Assembly (NCBI GenBank): GCA_019245115.1
Contig: JAFARZ010000072.1
Coordinates: 1 to 61,847 of the forward strand
Direction of reading: 5' to 3'
DNA: 61,847 nt
Source: Streptosporangiaceae bacterium
GTDB taxonomy: Bacteria; Actinomycetota; Actinomycetes; Streptosporangiales; Streptosporangiaceae
Of the stretch, positions 47,059-57,500 are shown one piece after another (within the stretch, counting starts at the first letter, position 1; every line of letters starts with the position of its first letter). The position numbers were made by a program, and so were the translations under genes. The notes beneath the pieces were generated by a model, which did not search any database, was not told the origin of the DNA, and saw only the letters and a program-made list of their open reading frames with translations.

Positions 47059-48772
47059 TTGTGGGACGATACCCCTTGTGAGGAAATGGATACAAACAGC
47101 TAACGTCGCGCAGGACGCGATGATCGCAGAGGATATGCGGGCGTGGCTCCCGGCGCAGCACGCGGCGTGGCTGGTGCTGGCGGCGGTACGCAGGCTGGAC
47201 CTGTCGCGGTTTCACGCGGTGTACCGGGCCGACGGGAAGGGCCAGGCACCGTATGACCCGGGCATGATGCTGGCGGTGATCTACTACTGCGGGCTGAAGG
47301 ATGTCATGTCGACGCGGAAGCTGCGGGACGCGTGCACCGATGACGTTGGCGCGCGGCTGATCGCCGGCGGGGCACGGCCGTCGAACAAGGCGTTCGCGGA
47401 GTTCAAGCGGCGGCACCGGGACGCGATCCGCGAGCTGTTCGCGCCGGTAGCGGGGGTACTGAAGGCCGAGGGGGTGATCAGCGACGATGACGAGGTGGCC
47501 GCGATCGACGGATCGCCGGTATCGACCGCGGCGGCGCTGAGCTCGAACATGACCGCCGCGCAGCTGGACGCGGAGATCGCCGCGGCGGAACAGGCGCTGG
47601 CGGCTGAGCTGGAGGCGTGGGCGGCGGCCAGCGCCGCAGACGGCGCCCAGGACGCGCTGTGGCAGGACGAGGACGGGTCCGGCGCGGTCCCGCCGGGATC
47701 GGGCCGCAAGCTGGCCGCGGCGCATCGCCGGCTGGCACGGCTGGAAGCCGCCCGGCAGCGGGCGGGCGAGCGGGCTGCGGTCCCGGACGCCAAGGCGCAG
47801 GCCCGGCTGGCCAAGGCGAGGGACAAGGCGGCTGCGGCCGGAGCGCGGGTGGCCGCCCTGGAGGCTGATGCGGACGCCAAGCTGGCCCGCTACCAGGCCC
47901 GCACCGGTGCCGGGAAGAAATGGGCGGGCAAGAAACCCGTCCCCGCGGATGTCAGTGCCCGGGTCGCGAACGCCCGCCGCAACGCCGCCACCGCCCGGCA
48001 GCGGCTGGCGGCTGCCGAAGCCGCATGCGCCGGCGCCGCCGCGGTGCGGGTCTCGGCCACCGACCCGGACTCGCGGATCCTGCCCGCCAAGAACGGCGGC
48101 TGGGTACAGGGCTTCAACTTCCAGGCATCCGCCGGGCGGAGCCAGGTACTGCTCGCCACCGGGATCCACGACAACCCCGCCGACGTCGGCGCCCTGGTCG
48201 CCATGATCCATGCCACCGACGCGACCTGCGACGATGCCGGCATCGCCCGCAAGCCGGTCAAGACCGCTGATACCGGCTACGCCTGCGAGGCCAGCTTCAC
48301 CGCGCTGGCCGGCCGCACCGACCTGATCCTGGTCGCGGTCAGCAAGGAAGCCGTCGCCGCCGGCCGCCGCGACCCGGCCGGTACCCGGCCCGTCCCCGGC
48401 CCCTGGCAGGACATGGCCGCCCGCCTCGGCGAACCAGAAAACAAGCAGCTATACAAAAAACGCGGCCAGTACGTCGAGCCGTTCTTCGCCCAGACGTTCC
48501 AGCGCAACGGCCGCCGCATCCCCTACCGCGGCACCGATGCCGTCAGCGCCGAGCTCAGCCTCCGCGGCCAGATCCACAACCTCGCCAAGCTGTTCACCCA
48601 CTGGAACCGCATCGGGCGGCTCATCCCCGCTCCCGCCTGACCAGACTGCACAGCCCCGCGCACCGCCACGGCACACGCCCTGGCGGCCATCAGCATGCCT
48701 GTTAGACGGCGCAACCAGCCACGCCAGTAACACCGGATCGTGGCGCACACCCCCTAGGGGTATACGCCACGA
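47059..48772 (+). mobile_element. IS1182-type insertion sequence
   Basis: The element holds one intact transposase. Candidate ends are imperfect inverted repeats: TTGTGGGACGATACCCCTTG at 47059-47078, and the complement of 48754-48772 (TCGTGGCGTATACCCCTAG), about 16 of 20 bases matching with gaps. The left repeat touches the transposase GTG start. No target duplication is obvious. The right end lies within a hairpin that could be the original target or part of the element. End points are tentative; insertion beside a tRNA fits a mobile origin. Confidence 0.55.
47078..48640 (+). CDS. IS1182-family transposase
   Basis: A 520-residue protein from the GTG at 47078. The N-terminal domain is DUF772-like (YDPGMMLAVIYYCGLKDVMSTRKLRDACTDDVGARLIAGG). 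The DDE core has IDGSPVS (first Asp), DTGYACEASFTAL, and VSAELSLRGQIHNLAKLF (Glu). A long Ala/Glu/Arg-rich helical insert (residues ~165-320) lies between, as is common in actinobacterial members. The reading frame is intact, so it may be active. DNA upstream of the GTG stays open only because of tRNA and spacer sequence. Confidence 0.9.
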   Translation: MRKWIQTANVAQDAMIAEDMRAWLPAQHAAWLVLAAVRRLDLSRFHAVYRADGKGQAPYDPGMMLAVIYYCGLKDVMSTRKLRDACTDDVGARLIAGGARPSNKAFAEFKRRHRDAIRELFAPVAGVLKAEGVISDDDEVAAIDGSPVSTAAALSSNMTAAQLDAEIAAAEQALAAELEAWAAASAADGAQDALWQDEDGSGAVPPGSGRKLAAAHRRLARLEAARQRAGERAAVPDAKAQARLAKARDKAAAAGARVAALEADADAKLARYQARTGAGKKWAGKKPVPADVSARVANARRNAATARQRLAAAEAACAGAAAVRVSATDPDSRILPAKNGGWVQGFNFQASAGRSQVLLATGIHDNPADVGALVAMIHATDATCDDAGIARKPVKTADTGYACEASFTALAGRTDLILVAVSKEAVAAGRRDPAGTRPVPGPWQDMAARLGEPENKQLYKKRGQYVEPFFAQTFQRNGRRIPYRGTDAVSAELSLRGQIHNLAKLFTHWNRIGRLIPAPA

Positions 48773-48774
48773 TC
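48736..48774. terminator. Hairpin after the transposase gene
   Basis: GATCGTGGCG (48736-48745) pairs perfectly with CGCCACGATC (48765-48774). The loop contains the palindrome CCCCTAGGGG. It lies about 95 bp after the transposase stop. It overlaps the presumed right end of the insertion sequence, so it may be a terminator, part of the element end, or both. Confidence 0.55.
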
Positions 48775-49094
48775 ACGGATCCACCTCAAACTGCCGAAAC
48801 GGGCACCACACCCCCGCACCCCGCACCCGCGTAACAGCCTCCGGAGTGTCCGCAATGGCACATTCACTACATCGGCCAGTGCGCGGACCCGAATCCTTAA
48901 ACGCCCGTCCCGCCGTACCCGTACCCGCCAGACCCCGCTACGCCGTGCCGCCAGAACCGCTCCGCCCGTGCCCAGGCAGACCCGGACGCCGCGCCCGCCG
49001 TCCCTGCCCCTCGGCTGTTGCCGGACATTTCAGCATTTGCCCCATTTAGTGGAACCGCATAGGGCGACGTGGGCGGACGGGAAAGGCGGATGAC

Positions 49095-49171
49095 GTGGAG
49101 AATAAGAGCCTCGTGGAGGAAAAGGGAGCGGAAACCGGCGCCTATTCCTCCGCGAGGCTCAAAAGTTCCAC
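49095..49171. repeat. Nested palindromic intergenic repeat, copy C
   Basis: GAGCCTCGTGGAGGA and TCCTCCGCGAGGCTC form long outer arms. GTGGA and TCCAC close the ends, and the centre has GAAACCGGCGCC. Preceding bases (GACATTTCAG...TGGAACCGCA) resemble those before copy A, so the repeated unit may extend about 80 bp upstream. Confidence 0.8.
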
Positions 49172-49279
49172 GAGATGGCGTATTAATTGTCCGAAACGGG
49201 CCGGAAGCGAAAATTGTGCATGCCGAAAAGCGGGCTCAGGCTGCGCCATTCTCGGTGGTGGGTATCTCCACGAGCAGGC

Positions 49280-49432
49280 CCCGCCCGCCAGCACCGCCAG
49301 CACCGCCCGCCAGCCCCGCCCGCCAGCCGCGCCAGCACGGCCGGCACCGCCGGCCCACACGCCCCGCACCGCCAGCCGGCCCCGCCGGCCCGGCCCCGCC
49401 AGCACCGGCCGCCGGCCGGCGTCGGCAGGGCT
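49280..49432. repeat. Low-complexity GCC/CCGG-rich stretch
   Basis: Irregular repeats of CGCCAGCACC, CCGCCCGCCAG and CCGGCCCCGCC run for about 150 bp before the ZIP gene. I find no gene between 48641 and 49523. The stretch may form strong secondary structure in the leader transcript. Confidence 0.7.
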
Positions 49433-49522
49433 GAGGGTAACCTACGCTGTGCTGGCTGGAGCCCTTGTTCTGCTCCTGCGCTACCGGAGGCTGATGCCGC
49501 TGACCAGGAGGGAGCCGGATCG

Positions 49523-50617
49523 ATGCCAGTCCTCGTCGCACTCGGGTCCTTCATCACCACCCTGCTTGGCGGTGTGGCAGCGTTGCGCATCGGTGATCGC
49601 AGGCACCTGGTGCTTGGCTTGGCCGCGGGGCTGATGCTCGGCGTGGTGCTTTTTGATCTGCTGCCCGAGGCCCTTGGCGAGCAGCCAGCGCACCTGTTCG
49701 GCGTGCCCGAGGTCATGCTCGCCACCATGGCCGGGTTCCTGGTGCTGCACGTGATCGAACGCTCGGTGTCGGTGCACCGGGGGCACGAGAACGAATACGC
49801 GGGCCACCGGCATCAGCCGGGCGTCGGGATACTCGCCGCATCCGGCCTCGTCGGGCACAGCCTGATGGACGGTTTCGCCATCGGCGCCGCCTTTCAGGCC
49901 GGCAGCACCATGGCGGCGGTCGTCGCCATCGCCGTCATCAGCCACGATTTCGCCGATGGCTTCAATACGTACACGATCACCTCTTTGTACGGCAACAATC
50001 GCCGGCGCGCGCTGACCCTGCTGGCCTGCGATGCCGTAGCACCGGTCACCGGCGCCGCGATCACCCTGGCCTTCACCATCCCGCACCACATACTCGGGCT
50101 GTACCTCGGGTTCTTCGCCGGCATCCTGCTCTACCTGGCCACCTCCGACATCCTCCCCGAAGCGCATGCCAGCCATCCCACCCGGCTCACGCTCGCCTGC
50201 ACCATCATCGGCGCGGCCTTTATGTGGCTGGTCATAGGCCTGGCCAGCTTATTTGCCGGTGGCGGCGTGGAATCTGACGATGACCTCCGCGGGCATGCGG
50301 CCGCGCTCCTTGATGTCGATCCCCTGGGTCCTGGCCCAGTCCCGGATTTCAGCGTTGCTGGCACGGGTCCTGCGCCTGGGGCCGTCGCCGGTCGCCCCGG
50401 GATGGCGGCCGGGGCCGGCGCTGCGCCGCGCGGCGGAGGCATAGCGGCCCAGCGCGGTGCGCAGCGCCTGGCTGTGCTCGGTATTCAGGTCGATCTCATA
50501 CTCGGCCCCGTCGAGGCCGAACCGGACCGTACCATCGGCCTCGCTGCCGTCCAGGTCATCGATGAACAGGGTCTGCATCTTCCGCGCCACGTGCATTCTC
50601 TCCCTATTCGCTGCTGA
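49523..50617 (+). CDS. ZIP-family metal transporter; frame continues antisense across lsr2
   Basis: The protein starts MPVLVALGSFITTLLGG, with AGGAGGG upstream. Seven to eight hydrophobic helices follow to about residue 250. SGLVGHSLMDGFAIG and ISHDFADGFNT carry the His/Asp metal sites of ZIP transporters, so zinc or a similar divalent cation is likely taken up. ZIP proteins normally end after the last helix (here LVIGLASLFAGG, about 50265). This frame has no stop there and reads ~115 more codons through the entire lsr2 gene on the other strand. The tail is Gly/Pro/Ala-rich with no domain; whether it is translated is uncertain. Confidence 0.78.
   Translation: MPVLVALGSFITTLLGGVAALRIGDRRHLVLGLAAGLMLGVVLFDLLPEALGEQPAHLFGVPEVMLATMAGFLVLHVIERSVSVHRGHENEYAGHRHQPGVGILAASGLVGHSLMDGFAIGAAFQAGSTMAAVVAIAVISHDFADGFNTYTITSLYGNNRRRALTLLACDAVAPVTGAAITLAFTIPHHILGLYLGFFAGILLYLATSDILPEAHASHPTRLTLACTIIGAAFMWLVIGLASLFAGGGVESDDDLRGHAAALLDVDPLGPGPVPDFSVAGTGPAPGAVAGRPGMAAGAGAAPRGGGIAAQRGAQRLAVLGIQVDLILGPVEAEPDRTIGLAAVQVIDEQGLHLPRHVHSLPIRC
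50249..50590 (-). CDS. lsr2: Lsr2 nucleoid-associated protein
   Basis: The 113-residue protein opens MARKMQTLFIDDLDGSEADGTVRFGLDG, the dimerisation domain. It ends with RASNAEIRDWARTQGIDIKERGRMPAEVI, whose RGR loop inserts into the minor groove of AT-rich DNA. Lsr2 silences horizontally acquired genes, much like H-NS. I chose GTG 50590, eight bases after GGGAGAG and giving the usual MA start, over the ATG at 50596. The gene lies wholly inside the antisense continuation of the ZIP frame. Confidence 0.95.
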   Translation of the reverse strand: MARKMQTLFIDDLDGSEADGTVRFGLDGAEYEIDLNTEHSQALRTALGRYASAARRSAGPGRHPGATGDGPRRRTRASNAEIRDWARTQGIDIKERGRMPAEVIVRFHAATGK

Positions 50618-50803
50618 GCTAGCGGACAGCGTAGATCATTTCCCATGGGAGCTACCACCGCCGTTCGGGAAAATAAGACCTATATAACGAACGGACGGTG
50701 GCTCGACCGCCCCGGCAGCAGCAGGGCGGCCGGGTGTGTCGTCCGGCGTAACGTGGATGGTGAACGAACCCTCGAGGGCATCAGGCCGGAAGGAGGGTGT
50801 GTG

Positions 50804-51367
50804 GTGATACCACGGCCAGTCCGGCGGACCGCGGATGAGCGTGACCATGAGGCGGACGAACGGGACGAGGCCGCCCGGTTGCGTGATCTCGCGGCGGATG
50901 ACCGGGACGAGGAAGCGGCTCAGCGGAACGATACGGCGTGTGCGCGGGATCGGGCGGCGCTGCGGCGCGATATTGCCATGCGGAGCCGGCTGCATGCCGC
51001 CGACCTGCGCAGCAAGGCGGTCAGCGCGCGCGCCGAGGCGGCCCGGCTCCGTGCCCAGGCGGCCGGCTCCGGTGGGGACACGGCGCGGCTGGGAGAACTG
51101 TGGGAACAGGCCGCTCAGGTGTCGCAGGACGCGGCCGACGAGCGAGAGGCCGCGGCGGATGACCGGGACGCCGCCCGGGTTCTGCTCGACCAGGTCTGGC
51201 ATGACCGCCAGTCAGCCGCCGCCGACCGCTACGCCGCGGCACTGGACCGGCAGGCCGCCGCGGGCGACCGGCACGCGGCGGCGGCCGACCGGGACGCGGC
51301 ATCGGCGGCACGCGAGCAGACCGCGGTCGAGCGCGCGGAGACGGACATCACCGGTCCCGCCGCCTGA
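50804..51367 (+). CDS. Coiled-coil protein with RD-rich heptad repeats
   Basis: A 187-residue protein made mainly of RDxxAxxRD-like repeats (TADERDHEADERDEAARLRD, DDRDAARVLLD, AADRDAASAA), predicting a long helical coiled coil. A middle section (SRLHAADLRSKAVSARAEAARLRAQA) continues the helix. Similar stretches occur in actinobacterial signalling proteins and as stand-alone proteins of unknown role. I chose the GTG at 50804, seven bases after AGGAGG; the frame extends further 5' without support. It is divergent from lsr2 and has no signal peptide. No function is proposed. Confidence 0.68.
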   Translation: MIPRPVRRTADERDHEADERDEAARLRDLAADDRDEEAAQRNDTACARDRAALRRDIAMRSRLHAADLRSKAVSARAEAARLRAQAAGSGGDTARLGELWEQAAQVSQDAADEREAAADDRDAARVLLDQVWHDRQSAAADRYAAALDRQAAAGDRHAAAADRDAASAAREQTAVERAETDITGPAA

Positions 51368-51578
51368 CCACGCGATGTCTGCTTCACCATCACAAGATCG
51401 ACTGCCAGCGCGCTACCTGGGGAATTGCCGAGCCGTCAAATAAGTACTAATCATCTATAGTCAACAAATACAAACGGCTTTATGCTGTACCCGCAGGGCT
51501 GATCCGCACCCATTTACCCAGGAAACACCAGTTCTGTGTTCTTTTATGCGCGGATCTGGGTTTTCGCGGGAGACAATC
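51368..51578 (+). promoter_or_regulatory. AT-rich leader of the RHS toxin gene
   Basis: The first ~70 bp are unremarkable. 51441-51483 is AT-rich (AAGTACTAATCATCTATAGT, then AACAAATACAAACGG), rare in this genome, and probably holds the promoter and an Lsr2-type binding target. GGGAG stands seven bases before the ATG at 51579. Confidence 0.45.
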
Positions 51579-54500
51579 ATGTCGCGTTCGGCCGCACGAC
51601 TCCACCGGTTTCCTTCCCGTTTGATCGCCGCGCTCTCGGCTGTCCTGGTTGTCGTCGGGCTGGTGGTGGCCTCGGACACCCTGCGGCCAGGTGGCGGCGT
51701 GGCGGGCGGGTCATCGGGGCGGGTTACCAGCATGGCCGCGCTCGCGCCGCAGCTTGTCGCCAAGCCGGGCGCCGATCCGGTGACCGGCGCGGCCGCGAAG
51801 CAGCCGGCCTGCACGCCCGCGATGCTGCCCGCCGCCGGAGCGGCGCGCGCCGTGCCTGGTCAGGCCACCCGCGTTGCGCACGACGGTGCGGCCGTCGAGG
51901 TCGGCGGCGGCGCGGTGCACAGCGCCGTCAGCATCACCGCGCAATCGCTGTGCGCCACGAGCCTGGCGCGGATGGGCCAGGGCATGGCGAACGTCACGGC
52001 GGGTCCCCGGCGCGGGTACCGGTTCCTGCCGCACATGACGTTCGCCGCGAACCTGCGCATCACGCTGCCTTATGACCCGGCGCTGATCCCGGCCGGGGAG
52101 AGCGCGCAGGACGTGAAGACCTTCTACTACGACGTCCAGCGTAAGCAATGGCTGGCGTTGTCCCTGGTGTCAATCGACCAGAAGGCGCACACGGTCACTA
52201 GCACCACCAATCACTTCACGGATTTCGTGAACGCCACGATCACGGTTCCGGACCATCCCGGGGTGCTGAATAACGACCCGACCACCATCAAGGACATAAA
52301 AGCCGCCGATCCCAGTGCCGGGATAAACCTGATCGCGCCACCGGTGGCCAGCGGCGACGGATCGGCGCATCTGTCCTATCCGATCGAGCTTCCGGAGGGC
52401 CGGCACAGCCAGGCACCCGCGCTCTCGCTGTCATACGACTCGACCGCGGTCAACGGCAGCGCGGGTCCGGCTGACAGCTGGCTGGGGCTCGGCTGGAATC
52501 TGAGCCTGCCGGCGGTGGAGGTCAGCACCCAGTGGGGCGTGCCCCGCTATGACCCGGCCAATGAGACCGAAACGTACATGATGGGCAGCCAGGAACTGAC
52601 CCCGGTGGCCAACCGGGGCCCGGCGGTTCCGCGCACCGCGGAGAAGGTCTTTCACCCCCGCGTGGAGGGCACCTTCCTCAAGATCGTGCGGCATGGTGGC
52701 GACCCGAAGTCCTACTGGTGGGAGGTGACGGCGAAGGACGGAACCCGGGAGTTCTTCGGCGGCGACCCGGCGGACGGGCCGACGGCCGACTCCGAGCTCA
52801 CCGACGCCTCGGGCAACATCTTCGAGTGGGCGCTGCGGCAGTCGGTTGACCTGGACGGCAACACCATCAACTACAGCTACGCGCACGTCCAGGACCCGGG
52901 CGTCGCGGGCGGCACCGTGATGGGCACGAACCTGTACCCGCAGTCCATCAACTACACCGGATCGGGCGGTAGCCCCGGCCCGTACACGGTGACCTTTACC
53001 CGCGATCGTGACCTGCCCGGCTACACCCGCCGCCCCGATGTGGTCATGAGCGCCCGGGGCGGGTTCCTGCAGGTGACCGCGGACCTGCTGAAGCGTATCG
53101 ACGTCGCCTTCAACGGCCAGGCCATCCGCAGCTACACGCTCAGCTACACCACCGGGGCCTTCAACAAGACGCTGCTCCAGTCGATCACGCAGCTCGGCGC
53201 GAACGGCACCGTGTTCAACACGCACACCTTCGGCTACTACAACGACGCGCAGGACGCGAACGGCAACTACAACGGCTTCTCCGCCCCGGCCCAGGTGAAC
53301 ACCGGCAACGACAACGTGACCGCCGGCCTGCTCGGCCAGGGCCAGGCCAGCGCGCTGTCCGGAAACCTCACCACCACGGTCGGCGGGCACCTGTACGTGG
53401 GCTTCAACCCCGTCGCGCCGACCAAGGAGGGCTCGGCGGGCGCGAAGGTGGGCTTCGACACGAGCAGCACCGACGGCGTGCTCGCGATGATCGACCTGAA
53501 CGGCGACGGGCTGCCGGACAAGGTGTTCCGCCAGAACGGCCAGACGTTCTTCCGGCTCAACACCACCAAGCCCGGCGGGCCGGTCACGTTCTCCGACCAG
53601 GCCGTCCCGCTGCCCACGCTGCCGGCGATCTCACACTCCAGCTCGAGCAGTTTCTCGGCCGGCGCCGAGGCGTACTTCGGCGCGAACGTGTTTGCCAACC
53701 AGTCCGAGACGACCACCACCAGCGACACCTATTTCCAGGACGTGAACAGCGACGGCCTCCCGGACCTGGTGGTGAACGGCCAGGTGCTGTTCAACCACCT
53801 GGACGCCAACGGCATCCCGGCCTTCACCGCCAACTCATCCGACACCCCGGTGCCGATAGGGAGCGGAACGGTCGACACCAGCGGCATGGGATCGCCGCCG
53901 CCGCAGTCCAGCGCGGATGACCCGCTGGTGGACACGCTGCGGGTGTGGACCGCCCCGTTCGACGGGACGGTGAACATCAGCGGCGATGTCGCGCTGATCC
54001 AGGACACCAGCCCGGGCCGGGCGCAGTACACGGCGGCGGACGGCGTCCGGGTGGCCATCCAGCAGAACGGCACCGAGCTGTGGAACACCACCATCGGCCC
54101 GAACGACTACACCCCCCACACCCCCGCGAGTGTCACGGGGCTGACCGTGCACCGCGGCGACCGGTTCTACTTCCGCTCCGGGTCGGTCAGTGACGGCAAG
54201 TTCGACCAGGTGTCATGGGACCCGGTTATCGCCTATCAGAACATCACGCCCGCCACTGACGTCAACGGCCTGGACGTCTACACCTACCAGGCATCGAAGG
54301 ACTTCACCCTGGCGGGCCGGCCCGGCGCCATCGTCACGGCACCCCTCACCGGGACCGTCCACCTGGCCGGCACTTTCCACAAGGCCGCGCCCACCACCGA
54401 CGACGTCACCGTGCTCGTGCTGCAGAACGGCAAGCAGGTCTTCTCCCAGACCGTGCCCGCCGCCCAGACGGGTGACGTCCCGGTCAGTCAGGACATCCAG

Positions 54501-57500
54501 GTCAACCAGGGCGACACTCTCGCGCTGCGGGAGAAGATCGACTCCCCCATCGATGTCACCCAGCTCTCCTGGGACCCGCAGCTGTACTACACCTCCTCGC
54601 CATCCGGCAATGTCACCGACGGCAACGGCAACCCTCTGGTCCAGCTTCATCCAGCGTACGACACCGACCTGTACCCGGCCGACGACCTGAACGGCGCGCC
54701 GCAGCAGGCCTGGACGGTACCCGCCACCGGGACGGTGCACGTCTCGCCGCTGCTGGTCGCGGCATCGGGCGCGAACGGGACGGTGACGTTCACGGTCAAG
54801 CGGCCCGGCGCGCTGGTGTTCAAGCAGCCGGTCACGATCACCAACGGCGCCATCCCCGACCCCTCCTTCGACCTGCCGGTCACCGCCGGAGACCAGCTTT
54901 ACTTCGACTACTCCGCCGCCGACCCGGCGCTGGCCAGCCAGATCACCAGCGAGAGCGTGCAGGTCACGTATTCGGGCCAGGCGTCGGTCACGGTGCCCTC
55001 CGCGCTGCACAGCGCGACCGCCCCCGGCGTGATGCCCGAGGCTTACCGCGGCTGGTCCTACGTCGGCTACAACGGCGACGGCGACCGCGCCACCGCGCCG
55101 GTCACCGAATCCGACCTCACCCAGACCTTCAGCAGCACCTCCCAGTACGACCCCCGCACCGCCAAGGCGTACCCGTTCACCCCGTCACCGCAGGACGGCG
55201 AGTGGCTCGGCCCCAACTCAGACATCTGGGTGAAGGCCGGCTCGGTGAGCAGCTCCCGGCTCGGCGCGCCCGATCTCAGCGCCGCGGCCGGCGGCCAGTT
55301 CTCCGGTGCCACCGCGCCCGCCCGGGTCAGCGAGACCTCGCAGACCGCGGCCGGCGGCGGCGTCTCGCTGCTGTCCGGTTCGGCCGACAGCGGCTCCACC
55401 ACCAGCGACGTCGACTACCTCGACATGAACGGCAGCGGCTTCCCCGCCGTGGTCAGCAACGGGCACATCCAGTACCCCGACCAGACCGGCGCACTGGAGC
55501 CGGCCGCCCAGGCGGTTCCCGGCTTCACGAACGCCCGCTCCAGCAACGCCAGCTCAGCCAACGTCGGGGTGGGCGCCAGCCCGGCGCACTTCTCCGCCGA
55601 CTCCCGCGCCCAGGTGGACGACCCCGGGCACGCGCCAGAAGACAACACGACCGGCAGCCAGATGGTGCAGCTCGGCCTGTCCGGTTCGCTTGGCAAAGGC
55701 GAATCGCACCCGCAGCACGACCTGGTCGACATAAATGGCGACGGGCTGCCCGACCTGCTCTTCGAGCAGAACGGGCAGCTCATGGTGTCGCTCAACCTCG
55801 GCTACTCGTTCGCTCCGGCCGAGCCGTGGGGCACCGGGCAGCTCGGCGACGGGGCCAGCGAGAACGGCTCCATCGGCGCCTCGCTCGGCTTCAACGACGG
55901 CATCTACGGCTTCGCGGGCGGCGTGTCGCTCAGCAAGAACAAGTCCGAGACCAGCGAGCAGCTCATCTCCATGACCGGCAGTGGCCTGCCCGACCGGGTG
56001 ATCAATACCCCGTCCGGTCTTCAGGTCGCGTTCAACACCGGCACCGGCTTCGCCCCGCCGGTGCCCTGGCCCGGCGCGCCCGACGGCGCCTGCGCGGACA
56101 ACACCAGCGTCGGCCTGGCCGGGATCGACTGGAACACGACCAGGATCTGCAACGGCGACACCAGCCTCGGCGCGGGCGCCTACTTCACCGTCGGCATCCC
56201 GCTCTGCTTCCTCGCCTGCTACGTCATCCTCAACCCCGGTGTGGACAGCAGCCAGACCATGGGCCGCGAAGAGGGCATGCTGCGTGACGTCAACGGCTCC
56301 GGCGCCCCGTCCTATGTCTCCAGCACCAGCGACGGCCAGATGACCGTGTCGCTGAACAACATCGGGCGGACCAACCTGCTCAAGTCCGTGACCCGCCCGC
56401 TGGGCGCCATCATCACCCTGGATTACCAGCTCACCGGGAACACCACCGACCAGCCCACTCAGCGCTGGGTCATGTCGAAGGTCAGCATCGATCCCGGGCA
56501 CCCGGCCGGCGCGGTCACCCAGGCCACCAGCTATGCGTACTCCGGCGGCACCTACAACCGCCTCGAGCGCATGTTCTACGGATTCGCCACGGTGACCGAG
56601 AACGTCCTCGACACCACCAACGGGGACGCCGTCTACCGCACCACCGTCCGCGACTACGACACCAGCAGCTACTACACCCAGGGGCTGCTGTTGCGCACCC
56701 GGGTCTTCGACGCGGCCGGACATCTGTTCACCGACGCCCGGCAGACGTACCTGCTGCGGGACGTGACGACTGGTGCCGAGCCGGCCGACCCGAACAGCAC
56801 CACCGCGACCGAGTTCCCGATGCCGGTGCGGGCCGACACGGCCTCTTACGAGGGCGGCCCGACCGCGCAGAAGACGACTTTCACCACCCAGCACTTCGAC
56901 GCGCTCGGCAACATCGACCAGACATTCCAGGTAGGGGACCCCAGCCCGCAGAACGACGTGACGACCACCACCAGCTACGCGAACTGCCCGGACACGTACG
57001 TGATGGGCACCCCAGCCTCCAGCGTGACCACCGGCGGCGGGACGGTCATGCGGCACAGCGAGCAGACCGTGGACTGCGCCACCGGCAACGTGACCGAGGT
57101 GCGCCAGTTCCTGGCCGATGGCACGGCCGCGGTCACCGACATGACCTACAACCCGGACGGCAACCTGGCCACCCTCACCAACCCGGCCAATGCCAACGGC
57201 CAGCGCTATCAGGTCAGCTACCAGTACGACCCGACGGTCTCGACGTATGTCACGCAGACAACAGACAGCTTCGGGCTGACCTCGACCGCGACGGCGGACC
57301 TGCGCTTCGGCACCAGCCAGTCCCAGACCGACGCCAACGGCAACACCACGTCGTACACCTTCGACGAGTTCGGCCGGGAGACGAGCGTCACCGGGCCCTA
57401 CCAGCAGGGCACGGGCATCGCGACCATCACGTTCGAATACCACCCGGACGCCGCCATTCCGTGGGCCATCACCCATAACGCGGACGTGTTCCGCGGCCCG

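Noticed and set aside
46595..47077. Upstream extension of the transposase through the tRNA
   Set aside because: It would translate tRNA-Leu and spacer repeats; the GTG at 47078 fits the family start.
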